This document shows, piece by piece, positions 23,401 through 36,800 of a stretch of DNA of 64,000 nt (positions are counted from its first letter, which is position 1; the number at the start of each line of letters is the position of its first letter). This DNA is from Acanthaster planci (taxonomy: Eukaryota > Echinodermata > Asteroidea > Valvatida > Acanthasteridae), in contig NW_019091386.1 in the NCBI RefSeq assembly GCF_001949145.1, forward strand, positions 572,777 through 636,776. The letters are read 5' to 3'. The notes beneath the pieces were generated by a model. It was not told where the DNA came from and ran no database searches. It saw only the letters and a list, made by a program, of their open reading frames with translations. The translations under genes were made by a program, and so were the position numbers.

Positions 23401-26400
23401 CTATTCCCGTTCTCTTTCCTCCTTGACGACCAGCAGAAGCCTCTGGAACCATGCTGTCACGGCGTCTGGAGAGACACAGAAAGAGAAGCCGCGCGATTTG
23501 TTACTTTGGCGCCAAATTTCTGGTCAATTGTGGGGGATGTCTAAGTTGCCCTCAAAGTTGCCCTGCGCTATAAGACATGCGCACATATATTTATGTACAT
23601 TAATTTGAATATCAATGCTCCTTCCCCCATCAGCCTATACCATGTATCATATCATGCTAGATTATGTCTCTTCATTGAACCCAAAGAAGAGCTACCCCCA
23701 AAGAAGAACTACCCCCAAAGAAGAGCTACCCCCAAAGAAGAACTACCCCCAAAGAAGAACTACCCCCAAAGAAGAGCTACCCCCAAAGAAGATCTACCCC
23801 CAAAGAAGAACTACCCCCAAAGAAGAACTGCTCGTCATGGACTGGCATATTTCTTTTCCTTTGAGTGTATCTGGACTAAAAATAGAAGAAACCTTGTATT
23901 CGAGTCAGACATCCGGGTAAGCGTTTCGGGTAGACCAGCAGGAAATAAACTGGTATCCCTGTCAGCATGATGCCGACCCCTATGGCGGTGTTGATCGGCG
24001 AGTTGATGGTCCCCATGATGATGAGAAAGATGGCCGCCAACACAAACAGGACGGCTATAATGATGTTGACCTGTCGAATGACACAAACATGCGAAAGGCG
24101 TTTGCCGTCATTTTGGGACAGCCACACTTCAGTAAGTACGCGTACAGAATTCATCCGTCTGGTTATTTGATGACTCACAAAGTTATGGTACCAGTGTGGT
24201 CGAAACTTTGACTGAGCCATGTGAGAGATAGATGAATGCATATGAAATATGTTAATATCTGGAAGATGTTAATTGTAAACAAAAAAAGGAAATTTTAAGG
24301 CCTATCCCTGTCTTTGGTAATTATATAGACGCCAAGCCAGAACACATCAATTCCTCCAAGAGAGGTTTGTAAGCTTCTGTCTTTTTGTCTAATTAATTTA
24401 CCTTCGCAAATAATGTAAAGCACCAGGGAATGACTGGCTTCCTTATGGCAAACAAAGACTTGGGTTCAATGTGTATTTCCCGTAAAATGAAAACTCCTGG
24501 ACTTGCTTGTAATCTTTGTGGTGCGAATAGACTATACATTTACTCACCTTGAAGGGGCGTGGCTTGTCGGGCTCTTTGTAGCGAAGCCAGATCATTCCCG
24601 CCACAACGGCTCCACCCGACGTCCACTGCACGAAGTTGAGGAAATTAATCAGGGTGTAGATGTCATTGGAGAAGGTGTAAATTACAGACAGGATGACCTG
24701 GCAGGGACAGGAAAGGAATTGTATTGGGAGAATATTTCTGAACTGTATTATTCTTTCTAGTAAACTGAAATGACACATCGACTCCGGACATTGGCCCTCA
24801 CGAGTTCTCTGTACGTGTATTAAACTTGTTTTTGCTCAGAGATATCCGCCTGGAGCAGCAGCACCTCGTCATTGGTTGATAAGACCCATGTCAGTCAGGA
24901 GTGTTCATTTTGTTAGTGCATTCCCGAGACGTCCGTGAACCAACGAAGTTCAGTTCCGACCACCCTCCCGGAGCCTCCGTTGCTATGAAATAGAGTCCTC
25001 TCTTGGTACAGCTCGAGGCCATGGGCCCTACTAAGTGATATGCAATGCGACTGGTGTCGACTTTCATCCGAGCATCGATTCATTAAGTTTTCCCCGAATT
25101 AACTTTGCAAACTTCACAGGCCAACAGCAGCCTGGACCGTGGCTAGTTGTTGCATCCTCCATTCGAATGCTGGACCTCCCCCCCCCTTAGTTTGGGAAAA
25201 CCGACTGCTTTTTATTTACGTACCGGGAACAAAATGTAGGCCTCCAAGCTGTGTGTGGACTTACCGTTACGACGATGGACGGAAGAGGAGTCAGGAATTC
25301 GATGTGGATCATCGACAGTAGCGAAGGGAGGTGCCCCTCTCGGGCACCGACGTAAAAGATCCTTGTCATNNNNNNNNNNNNNNNNNNNNNNNNNNNNNNN
25401 NNNNNNNNNNNNNNNNNNNNNNNNNNNNNNNNNNNNNNNNNNNNNNNNNNNNNNNNNNNNNNNNNNNNNNNNNNNNNNNNNNNNNNNNNNNNNNNNNNNN
25501 NNNNNNNNNNNNNNNNNNNNNNNNNNNNNNNNNNNNNNNNNNNNNNNNNNNNNNNNNNNNNNNNNNNNNNNNNNNNNNNNNNNNNNNNNNNNNNNNNNNN
25601 NNNNNNNNNNNNNNNNNNNNNNNNNNNNNNNNNNNNNNNNNNNNNNNNNNNNNNNNNNNNNNNNNNNNNNNNNNNNNNNNNNNNNNNNNNNNNNNNNNNN
25701 NNNNNNNNNNNNNNNNNNNNNNNNNNNNNNNNNNNNNNNNNNNNNNNNNNNNNNNNNNNNNNNNNNNNNNNNNNNNNNNNNNNNNNNNNNNNNNNNNNNN
25801 NNNNNNNNNNNNNNNNNNNNNNNNNNNNNNNNNNNNNNNNNNNNNNNNNNNNNNNNNNNNNNNNNNNNNNNNNNNNNNNNNNNNNNNNNNNNNNNNNNNN
25901 NNNNNNNNNNNNNNNNNNNNNNNNNNNNNNNNNNNNNNNNNNNNNNNNNNNNNNNNNNNNNNNNNNNNNNNNNNNNNNNNNNNNNNNNNNNNNNNNNNNN
26001 NNNNNNNNNNNNNNNNNNNNNNNNNNNNNNNNNNNNNNNNNNNNNNNNNNNNNNNNNNNNNNNNNNNNNNNNNNNNNNNNNNNNNNNNNNNNNNNNNNNN
26101 NNNNNNNNNNNNNNNNNNNNNNNNNNNNNNNNNNNNNNNNNNNNNNNNNNNNNNNNNNNNNNNNNNNNNNNNNNNNNNNNNNNNNNNNNNNNNNNNNNNN
26201 NNNNNNNNNNNNNNNNNNNNNNNCCAAAAAAGAATGTACTTGTGTTGTATTTCATGAATTGAAATGTACTCAGATTGACATGTTGCGAACAACGTATATC
26301 AGGAAGACCTATAGAAGCTGGGTTTATACACGATGCAACCGTATTCTGCAAAAAGCGCCAATAAAGTAGGCCCGTTACCTTGTGGAGGTAAGCATGTTGC

Positions 26401-29400
26401 CATTGACGGAGCCGAAGGTGGACAGCGCCACGGCGATTGGCATGATCAAGGCAAACTGGCCCAATACCTTGCTGCCGAAGGTCTGCTCGTGGTAAGAAGA
26501 AACTCACGTAATTCGAAATGCTTGAAAAGAGTGAGTGCGGACAATCAAATATATTAAAACTGATGACGTGTAGTGCATAAACAGAGGGAATATGACTCAT
26601 TTTGTGGTCTTTGTCCGCAGGTGTGGGCGCTGCAAGCTATATGAACAGTGGCACGGCAAAATCTGATTTTTTTGTGCAATCCATTGACCAGAATTTGACA
26701 CCATTATTACACCGGTTTCAAACATATCCCCGTGCCGTTTTCGGGCGGGTTGCTTACCACTGCGACCGCGTTCGAAGTCAGCAGCTCCTGCGGCGTCATT
26801 GCTGTGAAATAGGCCACATTGGCAAAGGTGTAAATGATGGTCACAGAAAATACGGTAATGTAGATTGCTCGCGGAAGGTTTCTGAAAGAAATTAACACAA
26901 CATTTTTTGATCGTAGCGATTCCGCTAAAATTACACTTGTGAATCCGTTTGTATATCCTAATTTTTGCTTTTTCTCCGCTGGTTAATGACTCTGTCCAAT
27001 CATAGATGAGAGTCTTCAAAAATTCAAACTGCTTTTTAAGGACAAATAAAATCAATGTAATGTTCTGCAAATTCTGAGTGCGAGGCGCGCTTTTTTAATG
27101 TTTCGACTGACATGTCGGGAAAAACTGTGAATGCAATACGCGCGTTTAACAGTAGTGCGCCACCAAGAGTTTGCAACGCGTTGGCCAATCACAATGCGCG
27201 AAATCTATCGACCCAACGTCTGGATTGTGAATCGCCCGGATTAGTTTATACTGGCGAAGATTGCATTCCAATATTAATATCAAACGTGCACCTACTTGTT
27301 TGGATCTTTCAACTCTTCCACTACGATATTCAAACTGGACCTGCGATTGCATGAAAGATAACAATGATTGGATACACGATAGTCTGTGACAACAACTACG
27401 GTTTAAAAATGACAGTAGTCCTAACGCGATAGAATTAGTGTCGTCACAAACGAAGAGGGCACTAGAAACAAGAAGGTCGTGTTAACACCTGAATATGATC
27501 AGCCTTGGAGGTAAAAACTTGAAATTCATCGAGTTGGTACTAAAAGGGTATTCTTTATATTTACTGCTTTGAACATGAAATCGGGGGAGAAGATTTGGTG
27601 AAATTCAAGTACATGTATACTGTCCCCTACGAAAAAAAAGTTGTACGAATAAAATGTGACTGGCTCTGCAAAAATGGCCCTTGGGCTCTCGTGTGACAAA
27701 TTGATTTTAAGTGATGCCTATGGATGGGGAAGCATTTTAATAAGGATTAAATTTATGAATTTTCGACCTGTGTCCCTCATTCAATTTTCCGAAATACAGT
27801 AAAATTTAGAACTGATCTCTGGCAGATGTGTGGAATGGTCTGTCACATAAAGAGGCATAGCGCGACTTAAGGGCCTTTTTGCAGAGTTGGTCGCAAATAC
27901 ATACACAAAATATTCTTTTTCAGTGAAATATTTCTTTCCGACTCAAACTGAAGCCCGAAGAGTATTTAACCCACACCCAGCGTCTGCCTGAAGGACCTTT
28001 AGCCACATTCATAACACCACACTTTTGGGCATCATTACGAACTAGACAAGACTCGATATGTTTTAACTCAGATCTGTTTCATCACCACTGTTATAGGACA
28101 GGATCAAACGGGTGTTTTTTTTTCCTTTTTGGGTGGACTGCGGGATTTGGGTTCAATAATAAAGATGCAGGGTAGATAAACGTTCAGTGAAAGAGTTCCG
28201 GAATCGATTCTGCGATGTCATCTCATTCAGACAGCCGAAAGAACATCTTCACCTCCGTTAAGTGACGGTTAGAGCATGCAGTAACTTTAATCGGAAAGAA
28301 CTTCGGAAATCAAACTTAATTCAGTCTGGATTCCACTCAAAATCGCCCGGTTATAAAACAGACTTACCAGCCCGCGTATGAGAAAAGTCCGGAAAACAGC
28401 GCGTTCCCAAGCCCGGAAAAAGTGGAGCCTTCAAAAGCATTCTCGAAATTCCGCGTCTCGCCTACAACAAAGAAGTGCTAACATTATGTCTTTACAAACT
28501 CTGGTCCATATAAATAGGCCTAACACCAAAGCAATAATTAAAACGTTTCAGCAAAGTTCATTGACGAATTCTAAAACACTTTCATCAGCTATCGAAACAA
28601 GTTGATCATGCAAGTAAAGACACACATGCCATTCAGGGGAAAAACGAAATCCAGTTTGTTGGTAACATATGTACCTTGAATCAACTGCACGATACCGGTG
28701 ACTATGATGATGACCAGTGCGACCACCTTGCAGACGGAGAAAAAGTTTTGGACGAACGTGGACAGGCGGGTACTCAACACGTTGGTCATTCCCAGTAGCA
28801 CTGTACGAAATCAAAACAAAAACTCACAACAGAAGGAAGGATATGACACCCGTAGGTCTTGATCTGGGCCGACCGACGAGCCTAGGGGTTGTTGCATCTG
28901 TAGACTCTTTTTATGCGAATACCCACAAGATATTGGCCTGGCTCGATTCTAACTCAAATCACAATGTGGATTGAGTCTGCCAGCCCTGCTTAACCAAGGA
29001 TATTCATTCCGAGGTTCAAGTGTAGCTGTTATATGTTTTTCGAATAAATGTACAGTACACAGTGTTTGAACTTTGTGCTCTCCTTCAATGTGCGATAAAT
29101 GCATCGAAAAGTACAAAGCCGCTGTTACGGTGTCATGTCATCCAGGGAAGACATGGGTCTCTGCATGGGTTTTTCTGTTAAACCTGTGAAACTAGAATTG
29201 ACTTACTAAAAATTCCCAGAAAGGGACCTGGGGATTGTTTATTGCTATGCAATTAAACAATATCGTTTCAGCCAAATTCAGTCCAGCAAAGCAACAATTT
29301 TGAGGGACTTCTTGAGCATAACCAATGAGGTTTTCTTCCTCATGAATATGGAAATCTCATTTGCATAAAACCAAAAAGACAGTAAAAACGCCCCAAGAAA

Positions 29401-30173
29401 CAGTGAAACAAGAGTTGAAATAAGGTTAATGGAGACACAAAGGTGCCTATTTTGAAGATTTGTACTCAGACAAATTGACTGCAGGTACTGTTTAACATCC
29501 TTACACCTACACCTGTCTATTGATTGACGCAGTTCCTGATGAATCACGTGTAGGCCTATTCAATAAACAGCGTAACTACTTCTGTCTTGAAAACGTAGTT
29601 ATCTGATACTGTTATTTAGGAAGCGTTTGTTAGTCAGATAAATATTTCTAAAATAATAAAAGTACATCAAACTTCTCTACATTTGTATGGCTTACATATT
29701 ACAAGAGTTCCTAGGAGCTGAGGCATGATCTGTGGCGGTGGGCAGGTGGGGTCCGGGTAGAGAGGCTGTAGGCAGTAGTTACCGAACGTCAAGGCCACCA
29801 CGGCAAAAGACGACGGCTGAACCATCAGGATCGCGGTCCACATCAGAAGGAAAGCCACCAGGTCGCCGTAGATGGCCTTCAAGTAGGCGTAGGCCCCGCC
29901 GGAGGAAGGCCAAGTCGTGCCAAGCTCGGCGTAGCACAAAGCGCCCAGCAGCGAGAACACGCCGCAGACGACCCACAGGACCAGGGACAGCCCCACAGAG
30001 CCCGCGCCTCTTAGCACCCCCTTCGGCGAGACAAAGATCCCCGAGCCGATGATGATGCCCAGGTTGATGCACACCCCGCTAAAGAGCGAGATCGTTCGCT
30101 TAACCTCGACCCTCGAAGAACCTGTTGTCTCCTGGGTATTCATGGACGACTGGTCGGCCTCACTTTTCTCCAT
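23401..30173 (-). CDS. SLC7A8-like: LAT-type amino-acid transporter light chain, copy A (SLC7 family)
   Basis: Ten coding exons (minus strand, 5' to 3'): 30173-29696, 28800-28675, 28461-28368, 27340-27296, 26881-26758, 26482-26379, 25361-25265, 24697-24548, 24070-23893, 23465-23401. Phases fit and give 486 aa. SLC7 light chains are 12-TM sodium-independent amino-acid exchangers that pair with an SLC3 heavy chain. The sequence carries [12 protein letters not shown] (TM1), [21 protein letters not shown] with Cys144 where LAT1/LAT2 bind the heavy chain by disulfide, [15 protein letters not shown] (TM6), [42 protein letters not shown] and [17 protein letters not shown]. These fit LAT1/LAT2/Asc better than b0,+AT; exact orthology cannot be set by eye. 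The start was chosen because copies B and C start at the same place, although an in-frame ATG lies at 30245. An N gap lies in intron 6 and no exon is lost. The last exon is two residues longer than in B and C (ends KEERERE). Confidence 0.92.
23678..23830. repeat. 17-bp minisatellite, nine units, in intron 9 of transporter copy A
   Basis: Nine units of cccccaaagaagaacta (variants gagcta, gatcta; diverged first unit) fill exactly 153 bp. Since 17 is not a multiple of three, every unit steps the frame; two of the plus-strand frames stay open, so long spurious frames run across it. It lies between coding exons and is absent from copies B and C. Confidence 0.9.
24866..25020 (+). repeat. Dispersed repeat family R1, copy 2
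   Basis: It matches 1252-1405 and 31965-32125 by the landmarks cattggttg, ggagtgttcattttgttag, cgtccgtgaaccaacgaagt and cctctcttggtacagctcga. It lies in an intron of transporter copy A. Confidence 0.55.
25370..26223. other. Assembly gap (854 N)
   Basis: A run of N within intron 6 of transporter copy A. The exons on both sides (26482-26379 and 25361-25265) are complete with splice sites, so coding sequence is not lost. Long open frames that appear to cross the gap are artefacts. Confidence 0.95.
27135..27242. mobile_element. Hairpin MITE family H1, internally deleted copy
   Basis: The left arm (aatacgcgcg, agtagtgcgccaccaagagt, ttgcaacgcgttggccaatc) matches the left arms of the elements at 47101-47279 and 63662-63835. 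Most of the right arm is missing; only the end cgcccggatt remains. It lies in intron 4 of transporter copy A. Confidence 0.6.
29270..29410 (-). repeat. Antisense fragment of the TIR element seen in copy B
   Basis: The reverse complement contains ggttttatgcaaatgag and catattcatgaggaag, matching the core ggttttatgctaatgc / catattcatgagcagg of the element at 37777-38370. It lies in intron 1 of transporter copy A. Confidence 0.4.
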
Positions 30174-30374
30174 CTTGAGAAAGCTACCCCTTCTCAAATT
30201 TCTGGCCTGAGAATTGTACAATATACTCAACAAAACATTTAACACCCAGCAAGTTTGGATTCGAAATGTGTTGTGTATGGTATACCAATCAAGGCTTTTA
30301 TCAACACTGATATGTATGCAAGTACTTTATTCAACAAACTCCAATTTACAATCATAATTGTGTCAAGTGTGGAA

Positions 30375-30384
30375 TCAAAGGTTA
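30375..30384 (-). promoter_or_regulatory. Nuclear-receptor-like site, promoter of copy A
   Basis: TCAAAGGTTA (plus strand) lies about 200 bp upstream of the start codon, at the same relative place as TCAAAGGTCA in copy C (50216-50225). It resembles the TCAAAGGTCA half of HNF4/ERR-type sites, with one mismatch. Confidence 0.35.
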
Positions 30385-31964
30385 GTTTACCCTTCAGAAG
30401 TGCCATTGACTTTGCTAAATTGCTCTGTTTTCATTATTGTATGAAGTATTTAAATTTTTGGAGTGTGGAAGCGGTGTCTCTTTGATCTATGGTAAAACCT
30501 TTAAACTTCAATTGTGTTTACAACCCCGGCCCAACTGACACAGTTGAGCGTGCCCACCTTTGGTTGGAAAGTATACACCTCAAGAAAAGGGACGTGGCAT
30601 CAAGAGGTATGGTGAAAGGATCACAGTATCGCAGGCAAAAAATTCCAAACGGAGCAGAGGAGCTGACGGGGGACAGAAAACTCAGCTATGTCGGCAAAGT
30701 TGGGCATGCTCGGCAACGGCAACAGTCGTTGACGATGGTGAGACATTTTATTCAGTGCTGTCATTCTTACATGCCGACACTGTTACGAAATTATTGGTAC
30801 AGAGGAGTACAAATTGATCAAGATACAATAAAATATACAGGTGGACTTAATTTTCCAAGCAAGATTAAATGACACCATTTAGGCGTATAGGCATTGTAGG
30901 GTTAATGGTTGGGGCTTACCGAAACCAACATTTGGTTATTTCTTTCAACCTGTAATGGAGTATAATAGAAAAACCGTTTCCCCGTTGTGACAGTATACCT
31001 GCTTTAAATCAATGAACCTGTAATCCCACGCCATCTCGGTGTCTCGTTCCTGCTTACGTACACTTCCTCCGCGCCGCACACATAACGGAATTTGTACGGC
31101 GCCTGAAAAACATAGCGCCCTCAATTGAAGAGGTAAATAGCGGCCCGGTTGCAGGCCAGTAACTTCGCTCGTCGCCCAGTGCCCAAATAGGGCGGGGGGG
31201 GGGGTTAGGAAGCAGAAATTAACCACAATGCTCTGCACGTCGTTACCTGTGACCCGTGACCCTGTGTGACGTATTTCCTTCACTAAGATCTGTGGAGGGC
31301 CATCAACCCTTCCTAGCGCCCTGCAGGCCAAATCACAATTTGTATGCACTCAAATTCTCTACGAAATAAAGCATTTTGTCTCCCATGAACTTGACGATTT
31401 GTAGAAAAGACAGGCTTAAGCGAGTGAGAAGAACACCGGCTTCCGTCTGAGTGAGATTTGGGAGAATTTGGTGCCTGAAAACGGTGTATTTTTCGAGAAG
31501 TGTAAAGGTATCGGTATTTGAAACTGGCGGGGGGCTCCACGACTGCTTTGGGGTAAGCTTCTGCGGAAAAGAAATGTCTTCAAAAGTCATCGGTTAATGA
31601 TTGGAAATTTGAAAAGAAAAAAAAGTCACAAAATGGGCTTTAGTTTGACGTGCGTCCCGAACGCCTGAGAAACTCGTATATTATTCCTGATTTGTCTGAG
31701 CTCAGGTATCTATCACTGTTGCCTACGGCAGTCAAGTTATTTACTGGCCTGCAACCGTATTGAAAAAGTAAATAGCGTCCTCTGGTGATCTGATTGATAG
31801 TGTTATGTCGGCAGATTCGAAAGATTCGTTTTACTCATTCGAATCATATTGATCGATACAATAAAAATTTAGTGAAGAAGTCTTGTAGGGCTACATTGAA
31901 TCCTTATCCATTACACAGTACGTGTACACTAGAGAGGTCTATCTGCCCTTAGCAGAACCCCCTC

Positions 31965-32125
31965 ACCGGTTGAAAAGCGCCATGTTGGTTAGGGAGTATT
32001 CATTTTGTTGGTATAACGATGCGACCGCAACGCTTGCATTTCATGGTCGTTCGTGAACCAGCGATACGCAGTAACTACCAAAAGGGATCCGTTGCTGGGA
32101 AATTGCGCCCTCTAGTGGTCCAGCT
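31965..32125 (+). repeat. Dispersed repeat family R1, copy 3
   Basis: It matches the copies at 1252 and 24866: ccggttgaaaagcgccatgt, gggagtattcattttgttgg, ggtcgttcgtgaaccagcga, and an end gcgccctctagtggtccagc. Confidence 0.55.
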
Positions 32126-33684
32126 TGGATCCTATACAAATTGCCGTAGTGCGCGCGATGCTTACCCGTGAGTGACGCCACGCTTGCGGTCTATGAACAG
32201 GTTCACGATACGGGGTGAGGTTCTTTGGCAAAATTTTGGAGTCTAGAGTTGCTCTCATTCTAGATAACCATTATAGCCACTAGACACATGAGATACTTAA
32301 ATCCACATCGAAGTTACTCAAGCGTAAAAAACGTAGGATTTATTCCGATATGCTAAAACTGTGCACGTAAGTACATGTTGAACGTATGACATGTTAAGTC
32401 TGGAAAATAGTTCTGGACAGTTGCAAATTACATGTATATACTCTACACTCTACTCAGGAACCGAAAAATGTAAACTTCAGACAAAACTTCATCATGGCAA
32501 ATGAAAAGTACTCCGTGCACACTATATTCTGTCGGTAATAATTACGCGTATTAATGCACCTGATGCACTTTTATCTCCGGCGTTGAATATCATTTCATCA
32601 GAGAAATCTTAGGTGTAATTACATGTATGAAGATCTTCAACTCCAAATAAACATTTTTAAACAGACACGTCGAGTGTTCTTGCGTTCTTGGCAATCTCGG
32701 AAAGATATTCAGAAATCTAATTGTATAATCCTACATCAACCATTTGGCAGAGGACTGTCTAGCGAAATATTCTCCGACAATGAGTAATTTGGTTTCCTTT
32801 TAGAAGTTAGTTTCACAATTACTGATCACAGACATATAACATTCAATGACGGGTGTTTGTTCGGCTCAACGTTTCTCACGCATACAATATGCGAAACAAT
32901 CAGCATGGGGAGCCCAACTTACCAAGCTTGAATACAGGCAAAATGTACTGCCCTTTGTGTGTGTGTATGTATGTATGGCGTCGCCATCTGCGCTGGGGAC
33001 AACGTCACATTTTTATTTGTAAGCCGGATGATGAAAACGAACGACACCGTAACATCCGACATCTTCTTTTTCATGAACACACACACCCACACTTTTGTTC
33101 CTTTCATTTTTTACAGTCTGTACGATGTATTTTAGTTTAATGGCTTTCAGTGGCGCTGTATAGGAATGAAACGATATTTTGACAGAGTACGTTTTGTGCT
33201 TTGGTATTTAAGCAACATTTTAAAGGTGCATATGTACCTCTAAAAGTTCGTTTAACAAATCGTGAAATGGATTAAATTAGTTGGGGGGAATGTTCAATGG
33301 AAATTGAAAGTTTCTTGGAGACAAAGTAAAATTCGTAGGCCTATATAGGTGTAATGATTCCAACTTTACTTTCACAAAATGAATGGATAAAGGATGGCTA
33401 TTTGTAAGAATCAATAACTGAAAAGAATTTACACATAACTATCCATTAAAGCAAAAGTAAAAAAGTATGATAATATACATAAACAAATTTCACTGACATA
33501 ATTGAAAGTTTCAAAAAAGGGGGTTTTAGGCAATCTTCACTGTCGGATGTGTCAAAAAAAGAAATATCGAATATTTGAAATATTTCGTGTTAAAACAAAA
33601 TTTGCTGTCAAACATTACATCCACTGTTGTCTCATGTAGTTTGATAAATTAATTTTGTAGTAAATTAAAATAAGGGTAAATACA

Positions 33685-33871
33685 ATGGTCGTTATAACCA
33701 AACTAGGCTACATTGAGATGTCTTGTATAAGGAGTAACCAGAAATGGCCAGTGAGTCTGCATCAACACACCAGAGCTACACTGACGGTGAGGAGGCAAGT
33801 AGTAAGTAGGTGAGTACATAATCTTACCTCCGAGAAGAAAAACCACGGAGTCCATCCTTGTCAGTCTATTC
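33685..33871 (-). promoter_or_regulatory. Conserved block after the stop codon, transporter copy B
   Basis: It carries cttgtat, atggccag, ctgcatcaacacaccag and aagtaggtgagtac, shared with the matching stretches after copies A and C. It is likely 3' UTR. Confidence 0.5.
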
Positions 33872-36800
33872 TCAATCTTTTTCCTCTTTGATGACCAGCA
33901 GAAGCCTCTGGAACCATGCTGTCACAGAGTCTGGAGAGAGAAAGAACGAAAAAACCGCGCAATTTATTACACCGTGGCGCCCTCTTGGTCAATCGTCACT
34001 GGGAGCGCAATAATAGGGCCTACATGTACACAAATGTACATTATGTGGAATGACAGTTTGTCTCCCATTCGTCTATATCATATGAGATTAGGTCTCTTGG
34101 ACCAGAAGAATTATTCCTCGTTTGTATCAACAGACGTTAATTTCTTCCCTTCGACTACATCTGGGCACAAAATAAATGAAAACCTTGTATTCCAGCCAGC
34201 CATCTGGGTAAGCGTTTCGGGTAGACCAGCAGGAAATAGACTGGTATCCCAGTCAGCGTGATGCCCACCCCGATGGCGGTGTCGATCGGGGAGTCGATGG
34301 TCCCTATGACGATGAGAAAGATGCACGCTGCCACAAACAGGACGGCTATGATGATGTTGACCTATCAAATGAGCCACAGAAGAGATAGATGAGATGTACC
34401 TGTATGAGTACAGAAAGTGAATACATGCACCCGACCGATCACTTAATCGAATAAAGAACATGTTCACGGCAAACATATCACTATTTCCTTCAATACTGAG
34501 AGGTTTTCTTTCAATCCTCGAACAGCTAGTAGAATGTGCATGTATATACGCAGCAGTAGGGTTCGTTTAAGCAAACAAACTCCGGTTCAATGTGCATTTA
34601 ATTCCTGCACGTGCTTGTAAACTCGATGGTGTAAATACAGTGGCCCAAAATTAACCTCTGACCTTGAAGGGGCGTGGCTTGTCGGGCTCCCTGTAGCGAG
34701 CCCAGATCATTCCCGCTACAACGGCTCCATTCGACGTCCACGTGACTAAACTGGAGTAATTGATCAGAGTGTAGACGTCATTGGAGAAGGTGTAAATTAC
34801 ACACAGGACGACCTAGAGAAAGGAGACGAAACAATAAAACGAAAGATTTGGCAGCTTAGCAGAAACGAAGATACGCCTAATGAAGCTCAGTTTTCCAAAC
34901 TGAAACAATTGAAAATCATACTTCAAGTATGAGACCAGTTGTACTTTGATTGCACACATTTAAAAAGTTTGACCTTAAGCATGATGACCAATAGAAACAA
35001 ACCTGTTTAAGACCACTAAGGAATGATTTCCCCCCTGTTCTTCTGTTACCACATGTACCTAATGTTAGACCTATCTGAAGCTGACGAATATTTCTGAGCA
35101 ACCTTTTCCTTCATTTCTGTCCAACTGAACTAAGTCTCCCACTTGGATACGGGTCTTCAAAAGTTCTCATCCGTTTGTTTTGTTTTTTTTTGCAGACAGG
35201 CACGTGGCCTGCTACTGGCAAGCAATGTGACTGGATGTCGACTTTTACCAAGCACAGTTTCTGCCGAATCTAACGTCGCCACCCTCATGAGCCAGCAGCA
35301 GCCTTGGGTAACCCCGCCCACTCGTATAATGTACATGCTGGAGCCTTTCTTTCCCTTCACGTACCGGGAGAAAAAATGTAGGCTTGTATGATAAGGACTT
35401 ACCGTAACAACAATGGACGGAAGAGGAGTCAGGAATTTGATGTGGATCATCGACAGAAGCGAAGGGAGGTGCCCCTCTCGGGCGCCGACATAAAAGAGTC
35501 TTGTCAAAAATGGCCATGTGGGGGGAAAAAAGGAAAGATGTGTACCTGTGTTGTATCTCATGAATTAAGAACTGTAAACAAAAACATGAAGTAAATCAAC
35601 TGGGTAATCTTTTATACACGATGTAACATTCTGTTCAATCAAAAAACCGCAAAATACCTGGGCAAGATGAGCAAGCTGCCATTGACTGCGCCAAAAGTGG
35701 ACAGCGCCACAGCGATCGGCATGATCAAGGCAAACTGGCCCAACACCTTACTGCCAAAAGTCTGGTCAGGGTAAAAAAAAAATATAAAAACTCAAGAACA
35801 TTTACTGGGAAAACAAAAGGATGACGACGAACTGGAGCAAAACAAGCTTGGACAGTCGAAGTATTTTAATGCTGATGAGTTAAGGCATAAACATGATCTG
35901 GATGAAGATACATCGCACATTAAAAACAATTGCAGAGCAACATACGATTCCGTATCATAGAGTAAAACATTAAACTTCCGGGCCAAAGAATGTGTACGCT
36001 GATGGCACACGTTATGTGAAAAGAACCCAGTTATCATCCTAGAGAAAATGGCCCTTGTAGGCTACATACGTCATGCACCATAGTCAACAATTATCCCAAA
36101 ACTACAAGCATCTAGGCCTATAGCCACGCACCAGAAACGATAGTTTGTGAGAAGAAGTTTTTGAGCTGCAGCCCTTTAATCCTCCTGTGCAAAGATGCAT
36201 TCTTTATCGGTTTTTGTACTGTGCTAAGAAAGTGGAAGGAATTTGTTTCACAGTTTTTGACAGTTACAGAAAAAGGAGGGACAAGATCTTGAAAACGCAC
36301 CCCGGGCCGTTTTTAGAATATTTGCTTACCACTGCGACCGCGTTTGAAGTCAAGAGCTCCCGTGGCGCCATTGCTGTGAAATAGGCCACATTGGCAAAGG
36401 TGTAAATCATGGTCACAGAAAACACGGTGATGTAGATCGCCCGCGGAAGGTTCCTAAAATAAATTAACACAATACATTTTGATTCAAAGTGTCTCTGCTC
36501 AAAAGCAAAAAAAAAAACACCTTGCATAGGCCTATGTATACTGTCCAATAACGGGATAAGATTTCTCCCCTCAAAATATAAAGGCACCATGGAATGAAAA
36601 TGTTTCACTGAAACCCTTGCAATTGCACCTTTGGGTTTCACTTGACGTGATTTTAAAGTTTGTTCGGAATCTCAACTCATTTTTGGGACACTTTTTATTG
36701 GGTATTTTGCTAATGAACAGTTGCATATTCATGAGCAAAACTATAATGTCATCCAAAGCAGTGAATCTCAATGCTGCACCAATTAGTGCACGGAAAATGT

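Larger units (their letters stand above)
30174..33871. other. Intergenic DNA between transporter copies A and B
   Basis: The left 700 bp is promoter side of copy A and is related to the sequence upstream of copies B and C. The right 1.4 kb is 3' flank of copy B. Between them are an inverted-repeat pair near 31.1 and 31.75 kb and dispersed repeat copy 3 (31965-32125). No gene is seen. Confidence 0.55.

Noticed and set aside
23593-23970. Plus-strand open frame with a cycling Lys/Pro/Tyr-rich repeat
   Set aside because: It is the translation of the 17-bp minisatellite. Overlapping frames open across it, and it lies in an intron of transporter copy A with no conserved flanks.
25187-26600. Long open frames crossing 25370-26223
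   Set aside because: They consist of N. Only the real exons at 25361-25265 and 26482-26379 on the minus strand are supported.
29732-30052. Arg-rich plus-strand frames opposite the first exon of each transporter (also 39523-39843 and 49570-49890)
   Set aside because: They are antisense shadows of the GC-rich first exon, kept only because the coding strand is conserved.
30174-30245. In-frame upstream ATG of transporter copy A (residues [10 protein letters not shown]...)
   Set aside because: Copies B and C start at the position equivalent to 30173, and the extra stretch has no counterpart there.
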